Part shown: positions 1 to 9,587 of the stretch, one piece after another
Numbering within the stretch: position 1 is the stretch's first letter
Layout of the letters: every line of letters starts with the position of its first letter
Assembly (NCBI GenBank): GCA_021155195.1
Contig: JAJNPV010000050.1
Location: 682,001 to 746,000, forward strand
Direction of reading: 5' to 3'
Source of the DNA: Ohtaekwangia sp.
Lineage (GTDB): Bacteria > Bacteroidota > Bacteroidia > Cytophagales > Cyclobacteriaceae
Length of the DNA stretch: 64,000 nt
Translations under genes and position numbers: made by a program
Notes under the pieces: model-generated
Database searches by the model: none
What the model saw: only the letters and a program-made list of their open reading frames with translations
Told to the model about the DNA's origin: nothing

Positions 1-132
1 TAATCGATTACTTAAATAAAAGTAGGTGTAACATTTTGCCACCTCAATACCTGAATTCCATGAATTAGTTTTGATAAAATATACCTGAAAGCAGGTAGAA
101 GGCGAGACTTGTCAAAACTGTAATTTAGGACG

Positions 133-2139
133 ATGAAATGTTTGGTTCGATATTTCGTGCTTGTACTTCAGATAAATCTGCTTAGTCATTTTTTGATAGC
201 TCAACCCGTATCGAAAAATTATGTAGATAGTCTTGTGAGCATTGCAGGGAAATCAAAGCGGGATAGCAACTCGGTGAACGCGTATTCACAATTACAACGC
301 TATTTTTTTGATCGCGGTCTGTATGATTCATCCTTGCAATATGCAACCAAGGCATTGGTGTTGGTAGAGGAAATGGCGGATAAGAAAAATTTAGGACTGG
401 CTCGCTACCGGCTGGGAATGACCTACACAAATCTAAATCAATACGATAGTGCAAAACACTATTTGGACAAAGCCTTAATAGCAGCCTTTGAGCGTAGCGA
501 CACCTTGTTGGAGGTGCGTTGTTATAATGCATTTGCATACGTATACAACTATCAATCAGATTATAGCACGTCAATCGAATACTTGCTAAAGGCGGTTCAT
601 GCAATTGATGCTTCTAATTCAATACACTTGAAAAGTATGCTGCCGCAAACCTATAGCAGTATTTCTTATAATTTTCTTGGCGAGAAGCAATTTGCTAAAG
701 CAATTGAATATGGGAAGAAGGCACTGTTAATAAAAGGATATCCGCATGAAGATCGCTATCGGGTAATGTTGCACCTCACTATTTTTGATGCATACATCAA
801 GCAGAATGATATTGCGACCAGTAAAAAACATTTAGATTCAGCCATTGCCATTAATCAATCGATTGACAATGTTATTCTCTCCGCCATGGTGGCCAATAAC
901 GAGGGCTACTATTACCAGAATGTAAATGATTTTGAAAAGGCAAACGCTGCCTATTTAAAATCATACCAATTGAATAAAAGTATTGGCAGCAGACTGTTAC
1001 AAAGCGAAGCGGCTGACAACGTTGCTAACCTTTATTTTAAAACGAAAAATTATGCGGAAGCAGAAAAGTATGCTCTGGAAGCTAATGGAATTGGCAAACA
1101 GCTAAAATTATATTCGGTTGTTGCAAGTACTTATGATGTTTTGAAAAACATAGCATCCCAAAAAGGAGACTATAAAAAAGCATTGGAATATGCTGAGCAA
1201 AACAAAATTTATGCAGACAGTGCCCTGAACCAAGAGACGCATAAGATTACCCTCTCGTTGGAATCTAAATATCAAAGCCAAAAAAAGGAACGCGAGATTG
1301 CTGCACTTACTGTTGCCAACACTCAAAATGAATTGGAAGTTGTAAAGCGAAATAGACTTTTGATTGTAGGCGGAATAGGCGCTTCCGGGGCCTTGATTAT
1401 TCTAGGATTGTTCTACCGAAATTCCAGACAAAAAAATCTTTTAGCGGAGCAAGAAAAAATGTATCAAGAAGAGCAAATAAAATTTTTAGAAAGACAGCAG
1501 CAAGTGGTATCCCTTCAAAGTATGATCAATGGGCAGGAAGCAGAACGCACTCGAATAGCGAAAGATTTACATGATGGATTAGGCGGTCTGTTTTCAACTG
1601 TAAAGATGTATTTCAGTACCCTTCAGCACGACACTCCTATACTAAAAGAGAATGACCTGTTTAAAAAAAGTTATTCCATTGTAGACACAGCCTCTGTTGA
1701 GGTAAGGCGAATTGCTCACAATATGATGCCCGAAGTATTAATGAAACTCGGGTTAGTGAATGCTGTAAAAGATTTGTGTGATAACATAAGTGCTGGAAAA
1801 CTTCTAACCGTATCCTTAGAAGTTCATGGAATGAATAAGCGACTTAATGCCACTACCGAAATAATGTTATTTCGAATTATTCAGGAACTGCTGAATAATA
1901 TTATTAAGCATGCACAGGCAACCGAAGCCATTATTCAATTTATTCGTGAAAACGAACGGTTAAGTGTAATTGTGGAAGACAATGGCAGAGGGTTTAATAC
2001 ACAGGATGCGGATGGGCAAAACCATTCAGGCATTGCTACCATACAAAGCAGGGTTAATTATTTAAATGGAAAAATGAGTATTGATTCTGAGAAAAATGTA
2101 GGAACCACTGTTATGATGGATTTTTTAATTAACGATTAA
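133..2139 (+). CDS. TPR-containing sensor histidine kinase (HisKA_3/NarX type)
   Basis: Signal-transduction kinase of 668 residues. An N-terminal signal peptide (about residues 1-24) is followed by a long stretch of tetratricopeptide-like helices (about 35-385), so the sensor part is probably periplasmic. One membrane helix lies at about 405-425, then a short coiled coil. The dimerisation/phosphoacceptor region has the HisKA_3 H-box RIAKDLHDGLGG with H480 as the likely phosphorylated histidine. The ATPase domain follows, with N-box ELLNNIIKHA and G-box VEDNGRGFN. One base separates its stop from the response regulator behind it, which is the standard arrangement for a cognate pair. The ligand cannot be told. 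The 132 bases upstream show no clear promoter, only a 5-bp hairpin (ACCTG/CAGGT) near 82-95. Confidence 0.93.
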   Translation: MKCLVRYFVLVLQINLLSHFLIAQPVSKNYVDSLVSIAGKSKRDSNSVNAYSQLQRYFFDRGLYDSSLQYATKALVLVEEMADKKNLGLARYRLGMTYTNLNQYDSAKHYLDKALIAAFERSDTLLEVRCYNAFAYVYNYQSDYSTSIEYLLKAVHAIDASNSIHLKSMLPQTYSSISYNFLGEKQFAKAIEYGKKALLIKGYPHEDRYRVMLHLTIFDAYIKQNDIATSKKHLDSAIAINQSIDNVILSAMVANNEGYYYQNVNDFEKANAAYLKSYQLNKSIGSRLLQSEAADNVANLYFKTKNYAEAEKYALEANGIGKQLKLYSVVASTYDVLKNIASQKGDYKKALEYAEQNKIYADSALNQETHKITLSLESKYQSQKKEREIAALTVANTQNELEVVKRNRLLIVGGIGASGALIILGLFYRNSRQKNLLAEQEKMYQEEQIKFLERQQQVVSLQSMINGQEAERTRIAKDLHDGLGGLFSTVKMYFSTLQHDTPILKENDLFKKSYSIVDTASVEVRRIAHNMMPEVLMKLGLVNAVKDLCDNISAGKLLTVSLEVHGMNKRLNATTEIMLFRIIQELLNNIIKHAQATEAIIQFIRENERLSVIVEDNGRGFNTQDADGQNHSGIATIQSRVNYLNGKMSIDSEKNVGTTVMMDFLIND

Positions 2140-2140
2140 G

Positions 2141-2770
2141 GTGACTAAAATTTTAATTATAGACGATCACCCCCTGGTGCGAGACGGCATCAAGACCATG
2201 TTAAAGGATGAGCCTTCCCTTCAAATTGTTGGCGCTAGCAAAACCGCAGCCGAAGCGCTTGATTTTTTAGCAACTGAAATACCGGATATTATTCTACTTG
2301 ATATTAGCCTGCCCGATATGGATGGCCTGCAACTATGTGAAAAAATCAGGGCAACGAATAAATATTCAAAAATTATTGGCCTTACGTCTACCAATGAAGC
2401 GGGCATTATAACTGGTTTATTACAGCGCGGTGGAGATGGCTACGTTCTTAAAAACATGGAACGATCAGAGTTGCTGGAGTCAATACATACGGTGTTAAAA
2501 AACAAAGTGTATTTGAGTGCAGCCGCTAATGACAAAGTGCTTGAGCAATTCCAGAATGGAAAGCCAGGCAAAAACTCAGCTGTGCTTACACGTAGAGAAA
2601 AAGAAATTCTTTTGTTACTGGCAGATGGATTGAATGGGCCACAAATTGCTGAAAAGCTTTTTCTAAGTCCATTAACCGTAGAGACGCACCGTAAAAATTT
2701 ATTTAGAAAATTTAATGCACATAGCGTTCAGTTGTTATTAAAAATAGCGCGCGAAAATGGACTTCTATAA
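2141..2770 (+). CDS. NarL/FixJ-type response regulator
   Basis: DNA-binding response regulator of 209 residues. The receiver domain (about 1-120) shows the acidic pair D8-D9, the phosphoacceptor D54 in LLDISLPDMDG, and a conserved Lys in VLKN. A LuxR-type helix-turn-helix follows (about 145-209; LTRREKEILLLLADG and PLTVETHRKNLFRKF). The start is GTG, one base after the stop of the upstream kinase, so translation is probably coupled. It is the likely partner of that kinase. Its coding end comes 13 bases before the signal-peptide ATG of the next gene, so the three genes probably form one transcript. Target genes are unknown. Confidence 0.93.
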   Translation: MTKILIIDDHPLVRDGIKTMLKDEPSLQIVGASKTAAEALDFLATEIPDIILLDISLPDMDGLQLCEKIRATNKYSKIIGLTSTNEAGIITGLLQRGGDGYVLKNMERSELLESIHTVLKNKVYLSAAANDKVLEQFQNGKPGKNSAVLTRREKEILLLLADGLNGPQIAEKLFLSPLTVETHRKNLFRKFNAHSVQLLLKIARENGLL

Positions 2771-2783
2771 ACATCGAATTCAT

Positions 2784-4151
2784 ATGAGAAAATTTGTAGG
2801 CCTCAGTGTTTTGCTAATTGTTGCCTTTAACTCTTTAGCACAAGTTCAAACTTTTGATATTGTTACCTTCACTCCCCCGTTAGGGTGGGGCAAAGAAGAG
2901 AAAGATTACGCAGTATCGTACGTTACAACTAACAACAAAACAAAAGGTTGGTGCCGCATTACAATTTATAAGAGTATACAAAGTAGTGGCGATGCCATGG
3001 CCGACTACACTAGCGAATGGAATGCGCTTATCGTAAAAAATAATTATGGCCCTGCTACTCCAACCAAACCAGAAATAGAAACAGCCGATGGGTGGACGTC
3101 AAATTCAGGGGTTGCAAATTTTAAGTTTGAAAACAAAGATGCTTACTCTCTTCTCAGCACAATTTCCGGGTACGGTGTTGAAGTGAGCATTATGGTACTC
3201 ATGAATAGTCAGGAGTATATGAAGGAGGTTGAGAAAATGCTTGGCTCACTTGATTTGAAGAAACCCGAGCAGGCCAACCCTGTTGCTAGACAACCAGAAC
3301 AACCAACTTTAGCTACTCAGCCAGTCATAAGCCATGCACCGGGGAATAGCGGCATTTCTTTGTCTACTACTAACTTTGATGACGGTTGGGTAGCGCAGCC
3401 TTTTGCTGATTATGTTCGCGTAACAAAAGGAGTGATAACGGTACTGCTACATTATGGGATAAAGATAACAGACGAGATGCGCGATTCTAATAATCTAGAA
3501 GGTGTTTTGTTCGATCAACTCATTCAGCCAAGATACACAGTAAGTAATATTCGCAAGTATGATAACGGTGGGCCTTGCTATTTCTGTGTTTATTTTTACG
3601 AAGCTGATGTGGTAGAGAAAACGACCGGAAAAAAATATCATTTAGGACTTAGAGTTATTTCAAATAATGGAGTTTCTCAATGCATAGAAATAATCTCACC
3701 CTCATCGTCAGCTTTCCTGCAAGAGTTTCCTGATCAAAAGAAAGTGGAGGCCTTACTAAACTATAACAAGTTTGCCGTTACACTAGCCGATATTGTGGGT
3801 ACCTGGGACGAGAGTGGAGGCACGTATGTAAATATGTACAACACGTATACAGGTGCGTATGCTGGCATGAACACTTCTTCATCGAGCAATTCGTTTACAT
3901 TCAATGCAGATGGCACTTACAACAGTCAGCACAGTGGCGCCTTTGGCATGGTAGGAAATTTGAAGTTCTATACCCAGAAGTATGAGGGGAATTGCACCGT
4001 TACGAACTGGGATATTACGTTAACAAAACAGTTTGATGGAAAAACAAAAGTTTTTTGGGCTCAGTTTGAAGCAGTGAGAGCCGGGCGAGTCTTGCATATT
4101 GCAGATAAACAATATTCAGGGTCTGCATATCATTTGGTGAAAACCAAGTAA
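2784..4151 (+). CDS. secreted protein with a lipocalin-like C-terminal region
   Basis: Exported protein of 455 residues and unknown function. I chose the ATG at 2784 rather than the upstream in-frame ATG at 2757, because it begins a clean signal peptide (MRKFVGLSVLLIVAFNSLAQ) while the longer form would overlap the regulator gene. There are two related-looking halves before about residue 340, each with tryptophan and DGW-type motifs, joined by a Pro/Gln-rich linker near 165-190. The C-terminal 120 residues (from LADIVGTWDESG) resemble the lipocalin-like fold found in many Bacteroidota secreted proteins: GTW start, then SFTFNADGTY. It follows the two-component pair closely and may be its target or an accessory sensor; that is inference. 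Confidence 0.75.
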   Translation: MRKFVGLSVLLIVAFNSLAQVQTFDIVTFTPPLGWGKEEKDYAVSYVTTNNKTKGWCRITIYKSIQSSGDAMADYTSEWNALIVKNNYGPATPTKPEIETADGWTSNSGVANFKFENKDAYSLLSTISGYGVEVSIMVLMNSQEYMKEVEKMLGSLDLKKPEQANPVARQPEQPTLATQPVISHAPGNSGISLSTTNFDDGWVAQPFADYVRVTKGVITVLLHYGIKITDEMRDSNNLEGVLFDQLIQPRYTVSNIRKYDNGGPCYFCVYFYEADVVEKTTGKKYHLGLRVISNNGVSQCIEIISPSSSAFLQEFPDQKKVEALLNYNKFAVTLADIVGTWDESGGTYVNMYNTYTGAYAGMNTSSSSNSFTFNADGTYNSQHSGAFGMVGNLKFYTQKYEGNCTVTNWDITLTKQFDGKTKVFWAQFEAVRAGRVLHIADKQYSGSAYHLVKTK

Positions 4152-4252
4152 AAGAAATTCTATTAAGTTCTTGCTACTAAGAAATCAGAATTTTGTTTTT
4201 GTGACTTGTGTTATGAGTGGTTCAGAGATTTTTTTTGAACTACCTTCGCCCC

Positions 4253-6967
4253 ATGGCTGATAAAAAACTTTTTTTGCTGGATGCGTATGCATTAATCTAT
4301 CGTGCACACTTTGCCTTCACTAAAAACCCTCGCATCAATTCAAAGGGACATAATACCTCAGTGCCTTTTGGATTTACGAATACCTTACTGGAAGTCATTC
4401 AAAAGCAAAAACCCACACACATTGCTGTTGCATTTGATACCGCAGCACCCACGTTTCGTGATGAAATATTTAAAGAGTATAAAGCCACCCGTCAGGAATC
4501 TCCCGAAGATATTAGAAGCGGAATTCCAATTGTAAAAGAAATCATCCGTGGCTTTAACATTCCTATTTTAGAATTAGATGGCTTTGAAGCAGATGATATC
4601 ATTGGCACCATTGCCAGGCGAGCGGAGAAGGAAGGCTTTGAAGTTTTTATGATGACGCCCGATAAAGATTTTGGTCAGTTGGTTACTGATAAAATTAAAC
4701 TTTACAAGCCGGCTTACATGGGTAACTCGGTGGACATCATGGGACCGAAAGAGGTGTGTGAAAAATGGGATATAGAAAATGTGTCGCAGGTAATTGATAT
4801 CCTCGGTTTGCAAGGCGATGCATCGGATAATATTCCCGGTATACCCGGTGTAGGTCCAAAAACTGCGGCTGATTTATTAAAGAAGTATAAGACGGTCGAG
4901 AATGTGGTGGCCAATGCCAGCGAATTAAAAGGCAAACAAAAGGAGCGTGTAGAAGAGTTTGGGCACCAGGCAATTCTTTCAAAACAGTTGGCCACCATTG
5001 TTATTGATGTGCCAGTTACGTGGAGTGAAGAGGATTTGGTTTACACGGGTCCGGATATTGATAAGCTTAAGCCAATTTTGGAGGAGTTGGAATTTAAAAC
5101 CATGATGCCACGCATTTTTGGCTTGCCTTCATCGCCCGGTTCATCAGGTACAGATTCATCATCGCCTAAAGCTGCCCAACTTTCTATGTTTGGATTGACT
5201 GAACCTGCAAATGAACAGTCCATAGAGAGAAAGACTTTTGATAGTTCAGTTATTTCTTATCAAGCTATTGATAAAGAAGAAGCTCGTCATAACCTTATTC
5301 AGAAACTAAAAGAACAAAAAGAATTTTCGTTTGATATAATTACAACGGGTGAAGAAAATTTTGATTTCGATGCTAAAGAGTTTGTTTTTTCCTGCATACC
5401 TGGCGAAGCATTCTTTGTTCCCGTTACGAAAGAAAGTGCATTAGAATTTAAAGATGTTTTTGAAAATGAAGGGATTGGTAAAATAGGTCATAACATAAAA
5501 TCTTCAGTACTCGCATTAAGAAAGCTGGGAATTCATGTTCGTGGCAAGCTGTTCGATACCATGCTTGCCCATTACCTGATTGAGCCTGAAGCTTCGCACG
5601 ACTTTGGCATTATATGCGGCCAGTATTTGGATTATCAATTAGCTGAAAATAGTTCAGCAGTCGATCAGGCTTGCGAACGCATTGATAAAGTACTTCAGTT
5701 AAAACAACCACTACAGCAGGAACTTGAACGAAAAGGTCAATGGAGATTATTGAATGATGTCGAGATTCCGCTGCTCACGGTGCTGGCAACAATGGAATTT
5801 GAAGGAGTGAGTATTGATGAGGAAACTTTAAAGTGGATGTCGGATGCATTGCGCACTGATAGCCAAAAAGTGCAGAAAGAGATTTTTGAAATTGCAGGCA
5901 CAGAATTTAACATTGCATCGCCAAAGCAATTAGGAGAAGTGTTGTTCGACAAAATGAAATTGTTGGATAAAGCCAAGAAAACGAAGACTGGGCAATATGC
6001 GACAGGCGAAGAGGTGTTGGTTAAGCTGGCCGATGAACATGAAATCGCCAAAAAAATTCTTGACTTTCGTGAATATGAAAAGTTAAGATCTACCTACGTG
6101 GATGCATTACCAAAAATGGTAAGCAAGTTTGATCATCGCATTCATACAGATTATCGACAAGCAGTTGCAGCTACCGGACGTTTAAGTTCAAACAACCCTA
6201 ACCTTCAAAACATACCTATCCGCACAGAAAAAGGAAGGCAAATTCGTGGTGCGTTTGTTCCACGGAGTAAAGAGTACCTTTTCATGTCTGCCGATTATTC
6301 ACAAATTGAATTACGCATAGCCGCATCCTTTGCGAAAGACGCAACCATGATCGAGGCATTTCGCACCAGGCGCGACATTCACGCTACAACAGCTGCTAAA
6401 GTTTTTAAGGTGGCGCTTGAGAAAGTAACACCCGATATGAGACGCAAAGCCAAGGAAGTAAATTTTGGTATTTTGTATGGAAGCACGGCCTTTGGTCTTT
6501 CTCAAAACCTGGGCATTTCGCGCACTGAAGCTGCAGAAATTATAGAATCATACTTTACAGAATTCTCGGCCATTAAGCGCTACATGGATGACTCTATAAA
6601 TTTTGCTCGCGAGAATGAATATGTAGAAACGATACTCGGACGCAGACGCTACTTACGAGACATCAATTCAAGAAACATTACTACACGCGGTTTTGCCGAG
6701 CGCAACGCCATTAACGCACCCATTCAGGGAAGTGCCGCGGACATTATTAAGATCGCTATGATTTTAATTAATCGTTGGTTACAGCGCGAACAATTAAAAA
6801 CTAAAATGACCATGCAGGTGCATGATGAACTGGTTTTTGATGTACATAAAGACGAGCAAGATCATGTAAAGAAAAAAGTAATTGAGTTAATGCGCTCGGC
6901 CGTTATTTTGGATGTGCCAATGGAAGTGGAGCTCGGGATTGGGAAAAACTGGTTGGAAGCACATTGA
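4253..6967 (+). CDS. polA: DNA polymerase I
   Basis: Replication and repair polymerase, 904 residues. The start is the ATG at 4253 (MADKKLFLLDAYALIYRAH); an in-frame start 36 bases upstream gives a tail not typical of the family. Domains: 5' nuclease (1-290; DGFEADDIIG, MMTPDKDFGQL, LQGDASDNIPG with the helix-hairpin-helix), 3'-5' exonuclease-like (about 330-500) and polymerase (about 510-904). Polymerase motifs are intact: A DYSQIELR (about 681), B RRKAKEVNFGILYG (about 730), C VHDEL (about 856). The exonuclease domain is degenerate. At Exo I, FDIIT stands where FDTET is expected; at Exo II the Asp after HNIK is Ser; at Exo III the Tyr/Asp pair is not recognisable. Proofreading is therefore probably lost. 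A weak promoter -7 (TACCTTCG) sits just before the start. Confidence 0.97.
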   Translation: MADKKLFLLDAYALIYRAHFAFTKNPRINSKGHNTSVPFGFTNTLLEVIQKQKPTHIAVAFDTAAPTFRDEIFKEYKATRQESPEDIRSGIPIVKEIIRGFNIPILELDGFEADDIIGTIARRAEKEGFEVFMMTPDKDFGQLVTDKIKLYKPAYMGNSVDIMGPKEVCEKWDIENVSQVIDILGLQGDASDNIPGIPGVGPKTAADLLKKYKTVENVVANASELKGKQKERVEEFGHQAILSKQLATIVIDVPVTWSEEDLVYTGPDIDKLKPILEELEFKTMMPRIFGLPSSPGSSGTDSSSPKAAQLSMFGLTEPANEQSIERKTFDSSVISYQAIDKEEARHNLIQKLKEQKEFSFDIITTGEENFDFDAKEFVFSCIPGEAFFVPVTKESALEFKDVFENEGIGKIGHNIKSSVLALRKLGIHVRGKLFDTMLAHYLIEPEASHDFGIICGQYLDYQLAENSSAVDQACERIDKVLQLKQPLQQELERKGQWRLLNDVEIPLLTVLATMEFEGVSIDEETLKWMSDALRTDSQKVQKEIFEIAGTEFNIASPKQLGEVLFDKMKLLDKAKKTKTGQYATGEEVLVKLADEHEIAKKILDFREYEKLRSTYVDALPKMVSKFDHRIHTDYRQAVAATGRLSSNNPNLQNIPIRTEKGRQIRGAFVPRSKEYLFMSADYSQIELRIAASFAKDATMIEAFRTRRDIHATTAAKVFKVALEKVTPDMRRKAKEVNFGILYGSTAFGLSQNLGISRTEAAEIIESYFTEFSAIKRYMDDSINFARENEYVETILGRRRYLRDINSRNITTRGFAERNAINAPIQGSAADIIKIAMILINRWLQREQLKTKMTMQVHDELVFDVHKDEQDHVKKKVIELMRSAVILDVPMEVELGIGKNWLEAH

Positions 6968-7019
6968 GATGTTTTCTCAAAATATCCTTGATATTCCTCT
7001 TATTAAAAATTAATCAGAG

Positions 7020-8363
7020 TCATTTTACCAGTAAACGACTTACCTGTTTAACCGAGCCGTTGATCACACTTACAATATAAACGCCAGGCTCAAGAGATGT
7101 AGGTAAGTTTGTTCTGGTCTCAGTAGAGCTTGTTGAAAAGATCATACCTCCGTGAGAATCGGTAATATTAATAAGCGTAATGTTTTCATCCTCAAAGTTT
7201 AAGTCGATATGTAAATTATCGCCTACTAGAGGATTGGGATATACCGATATTTTTTTGCTACTAGTATAATCGGCAGCTATCACTTTAAAGCTTTCCGTGA
7301 AACCATCAAAATCTACCGATGTTAATCGATAATAATTTTTTCCAATAAAGGGAGAGGTATCAATAAATGCATAGTCATGCTTAATGTTGGTTGTTCCATG
7401 GCCTTGCACTCTTTCTATTGTTGTAAAAATTTTTCCATCAACTGATTTCTCAACTTCAAAATGATCGAAATTCAATTCACTTGCAGTTGACCATTTCAAG
7501 GAAATGCTGCTCTCAGAAACACCACTGATCTTAAACTCAATTAAAGTTACAGGGAGCGGACTGTTAGGAAGTGAGGCCACCCAACTGGAGAAAGCCGGAT
7601 TCGTACTTTGCATAGTTGCTTTATCTGCTTTGTTTGAAGTAGTAGTGGCACCCCCACCGCTATTCGTTGTTGTTCCGTTTACGTATAATCCAAAAGGACT
7701 TGTACTGTTGTTGTTATTAATTTGATCCCCTCCACCTGAAAGATTGATGTTTCCATTGACATACATCTGGCCACCGTTATTAATTTGCAATACACTACCA
7801 CCACCTGATGAGCCTGTAATGTTTCCATAAACGGCTACTCTACCATTTTGATTGACGGTCATTCCAGATCCACCAGAAGCAAAGGAAACATTTGATTCCA
7901 AAACTAAGTTAGCATAGGGAGGCGGTGCCACATTGGTACCTACTACAATGGAGTTGTTATTGGAGATAGATGTATTTCCTTGAACGATTACAGTTCCGCC
8001 TGGTAAGATTCTAAAACTTGAAGCATCTGATTGAACGGAAAGAGTACCTGTAATGATGAGGGTTCCACTAACATTTATGGTACCCCCACTGTTGCTCTGC
8101 GTTAAGTTTCCATTAATGGTGAGTGTATTACCAGACTGTACATTTAAAATGAAACTGGCAACGGTATAATTCCCACTTATACTCATGTTATTATTAACCG
8201 TAACGGATCCATAGGACTGCCCACTTAGTGGAGGTGCAGTGCCTCCCGACCAGTTCGATCCGGTACTAAAGGATCCATTTGAAGAAGAGGAGAATGTTTG
8301 AGCTGTTGCAGGAATAATAATGGAGGAAAATGCAGTCAAAAGGACCCAATACAAAAATTTCAT
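7020..8363 (-). CDS. secreted repeat protein with type IX secretion sorting domain
   Basis: Exported protein of 447 residues. A signal peptide ends near ATAQ (residue 22). Residues about 25-265 are rich in Ser, Gly, Asn and Thr, with short recurring hydrophobic-turn units (such as GNITGSSGG, NGNINLSGG), as expected for a right-handed beta-helix. A fibronectin-like stretch follows (about 275-360; LKWSTASELNFDHFEVEKS). The last 75 residues are a type A T9SS sorting domain (KISVYPNPLVGDNLHIDL ending in RLLVK). Export through the T9SS to the surface or medium is therefore likely. No enzymatic motif was seen; adhesin or matrix protein is a guess. It converges on polA with 52 bases between the stops. 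Confidence 0.88.
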   Translation of the reverse strand: MKFLYWVLLTAFSSIIIPATAQTFSSSSNGSFSTGSNWSGGTAPPLSGQSYGSVTVNNNMSISGNYTVASFILNVQSGNTLTINGNLTQSNSGGTINVSGTLIITGTLSVQSDASSFRILPGGTVIVQGNTSISNNNSIVVGTNVAPPPYANLVLESNVSFASGGSGMTVNQNGRVAVYGNITGSSGGGSVLQINNGGQMYVNGNINLSGGGDQINNNNSTSPFGLYVNGTTTNSGGGATTTSNKADKATMQSTNPAFSSWVASLPNSPLPVTLIEFKISGVSESSISLKWSTASELNFDHFEVEKSVDGKIFTTIERVQGHGTTNIKHDYAFIDTSPFIGKNYYRLTSVDFDGFTESFKVIAADYTSSKKISVYPNPLVGDNLHIDLNFEDENITLINITDSHGGMIFSTSSTETRTNLPTSLEPGVYIVSVINGSVKQVSRLLVK

Positions 8364-8621
8364 TTCTTAAGTTTTAATTACCCACACAACCAATCCTCAC
8401 ACATCAGGCCAAAATTGATCGCTCAAAAATAATGGTTATGCTTTGTAATATTGCACTTCATAAATCAAGGAGTTCAAAAAAATTTTCAATATGGGAATTA
8501 TGGATTCCATTTTGGGATTATTAGTGTTTGGATATCTAGCAATGCCCAGCCCCAGCAAAAAATAGGTTCAAGCAAATGAACAATATGAGGTATAAAAGGT
8601 TAATTGAGTGATATAGAAAAT
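8364..8621. other. divergent intergenic region before the carH-like gene
   Basis: Non-coding region of 258 bases between the divergent T9SS protein and the CarH-like regulator. It should hold promoters for both genes. I could not identify a full TTTG-N19-TAnnTTTG promoter. A partial match (TTTTGGG, then TAGTGTTTG) lies near 8511-8531. No hairpin, tRNA or small open frame was convincing. Confidence 0.4.
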
Positions 8622-9491
8622 ATGGGTAAATATTCGATTAAAGAACTAGAGACATTATCCGGAATTAAAGCACATACCATTCGGATTTGGGAAAAGCGTC
8701 ACCGAATCATCGCACCTCAAAGAACGAAAACCAATGTCCGCTACTATTCAGACGAAGATTTGAGGAAGATTATTAATGTTTCACTGCTTAATAATTATGG
8801 AGTAAAGATTTCCAAGATAGCCGGAATGAGCGAACGGGAAATTAACTCTGAAGTAGTGCAGTTAACCTCAAGCCAGAGTGATGCCACTATCTATATTGAT
8901 CAGTTCATCATGAGCATGATCGATATGGAAGAGGAGCAATTTGAAAAATTGTTAGCTCACTTAATCATGAAATTTGGTTTTGAGAAAACAGTGATTGAGG
9001 TTGTTTATCCATTTCTCGAAAAGATTGGAATTCTGTGGCAAACAAGAAACATTTCTCCTGCACAGGAGCATTTTATCTCTAATCTCATTAGGCAAAAAAT
9101 AATAGTTGCTATCGACTCCCTCCCTTTTCCCGCAAAGGATGCGGACAAGGTTGTACTTTTTCTTCCGGAGAATGAACTTCATGAAATTGGACTATTATTT
9201 TACCATTTTATCGTAAAGAAAATCGGTTTAAAAACGTTTTATCTGGGTCAGCATCTGCCATATGAAGATTTAAAAAAGATCTGTCTATTATATAAGCCAA
9301 AGTATATTATCACGTCTCTAATAAGCACTCAAAAGCCACAAAAGACAAAACATTATATGGAGACTCTTATTGCTGATTTTCCGGATTCAAAAATTCTGGC
9401 ATCTGGTAATTTTTCGGGTTCCATTGGTTCGCAACCCGCCAATTTCATCCAATTCAAGAACGCCATCGAGCTAAAATCGCTCATTAATTAA
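8622..9491 (+). CDS. carH: CarH/LitR-like MerR regulator with B12-binding photoreceptor domain
   Basis: Likely light-responsive repressor of the carotenoid genes, 289 residues from the ATG at 8622. An in-frame TTG at 8604 with a modest AAGG upstream is an alternative start. The N-terminal MerR helix-turn-helix reads YSIKELETLSGIKAHTIRIW (residues 4-23), continuing EKRH. The C-terminal half carries both hallmarks of CarH cobalamin sensors: W139-x9-E149-H150 (in the adenosylcobalamin-capping helix bundle) and E-x-H187-x-x-G, whose His ligates cobalt. In known CarH proteins, adenosylcobalamin favours DNA-bound tetramers in the dark and light breaks them. The residue after the conserved Trp is Gln, whereas Thermus CarH has His there, the ligand of the light-state adduct. 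An ECF sigma gene and the crt operon follow on the same strand. Confidence 0.88.
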   Translation: MGKYSIKELETLSGIKAHTIRIWEKRHRIIAPQRTKTNVRYYSDEDLRKIINVSLLNNYGVKISKIAGMSEREINSEVVQLTSSQSDATIYIDQFIMSMIDMEEEQFEKLLAHLIMKFGFEKTVIEVVYPFLEKIGILWQTRNISPAQEHFISNLIRQKIIVAIDSLPFPAKDADKVVLFLPENELHEIGLLFYHFIVKKIGLKTFYLGQHLPYEDLKKICLLYKPKYIITSLISTQKPQKTKHYMETLIADFPDSKILASGNFSGSIGSQPANFIQFKNAIELKSLIN

Positions 9492-9505
9492 TTGTTTATA
9501 TATTT

Positions 9506-9575
9506 TATATAAATAATAAACATTTTGCCTTAAAATTTGTCATATATAAAATTTTGTTTAACTTTATATAAAATT
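9506..9575 (+). promoter_or_regulatory. AT-rich direct repeats upstream of the carotenoid sigma gene
   Basis: The 96-base gap between the CarH-like gene and the sigma gene is almost pure A/T. It holds two perfect copies of TATATAAAATT at 9543-9553 and 9565-9575, 22 bases apart (about two helical turns), plus a weaker copy (TATATAAATAA) at 9506. Repeated 11-base sites on one helix face just before a regulated gene suit a MerR/CarH operator overlapping the promoter. The low complexity means chance is a real alternative. Confidence 0.35.
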
Positions 9576-9587
9576 ACTTGAACAAAT

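Noticed and set aside
2757..2783. Upstream ATG as start of the secreted lipocalin-like protein
   Set aside because: It would put nine charged and polar residues before a clear signal peptide and overlap the response regulator gene; the ATG at 2784 fits better.
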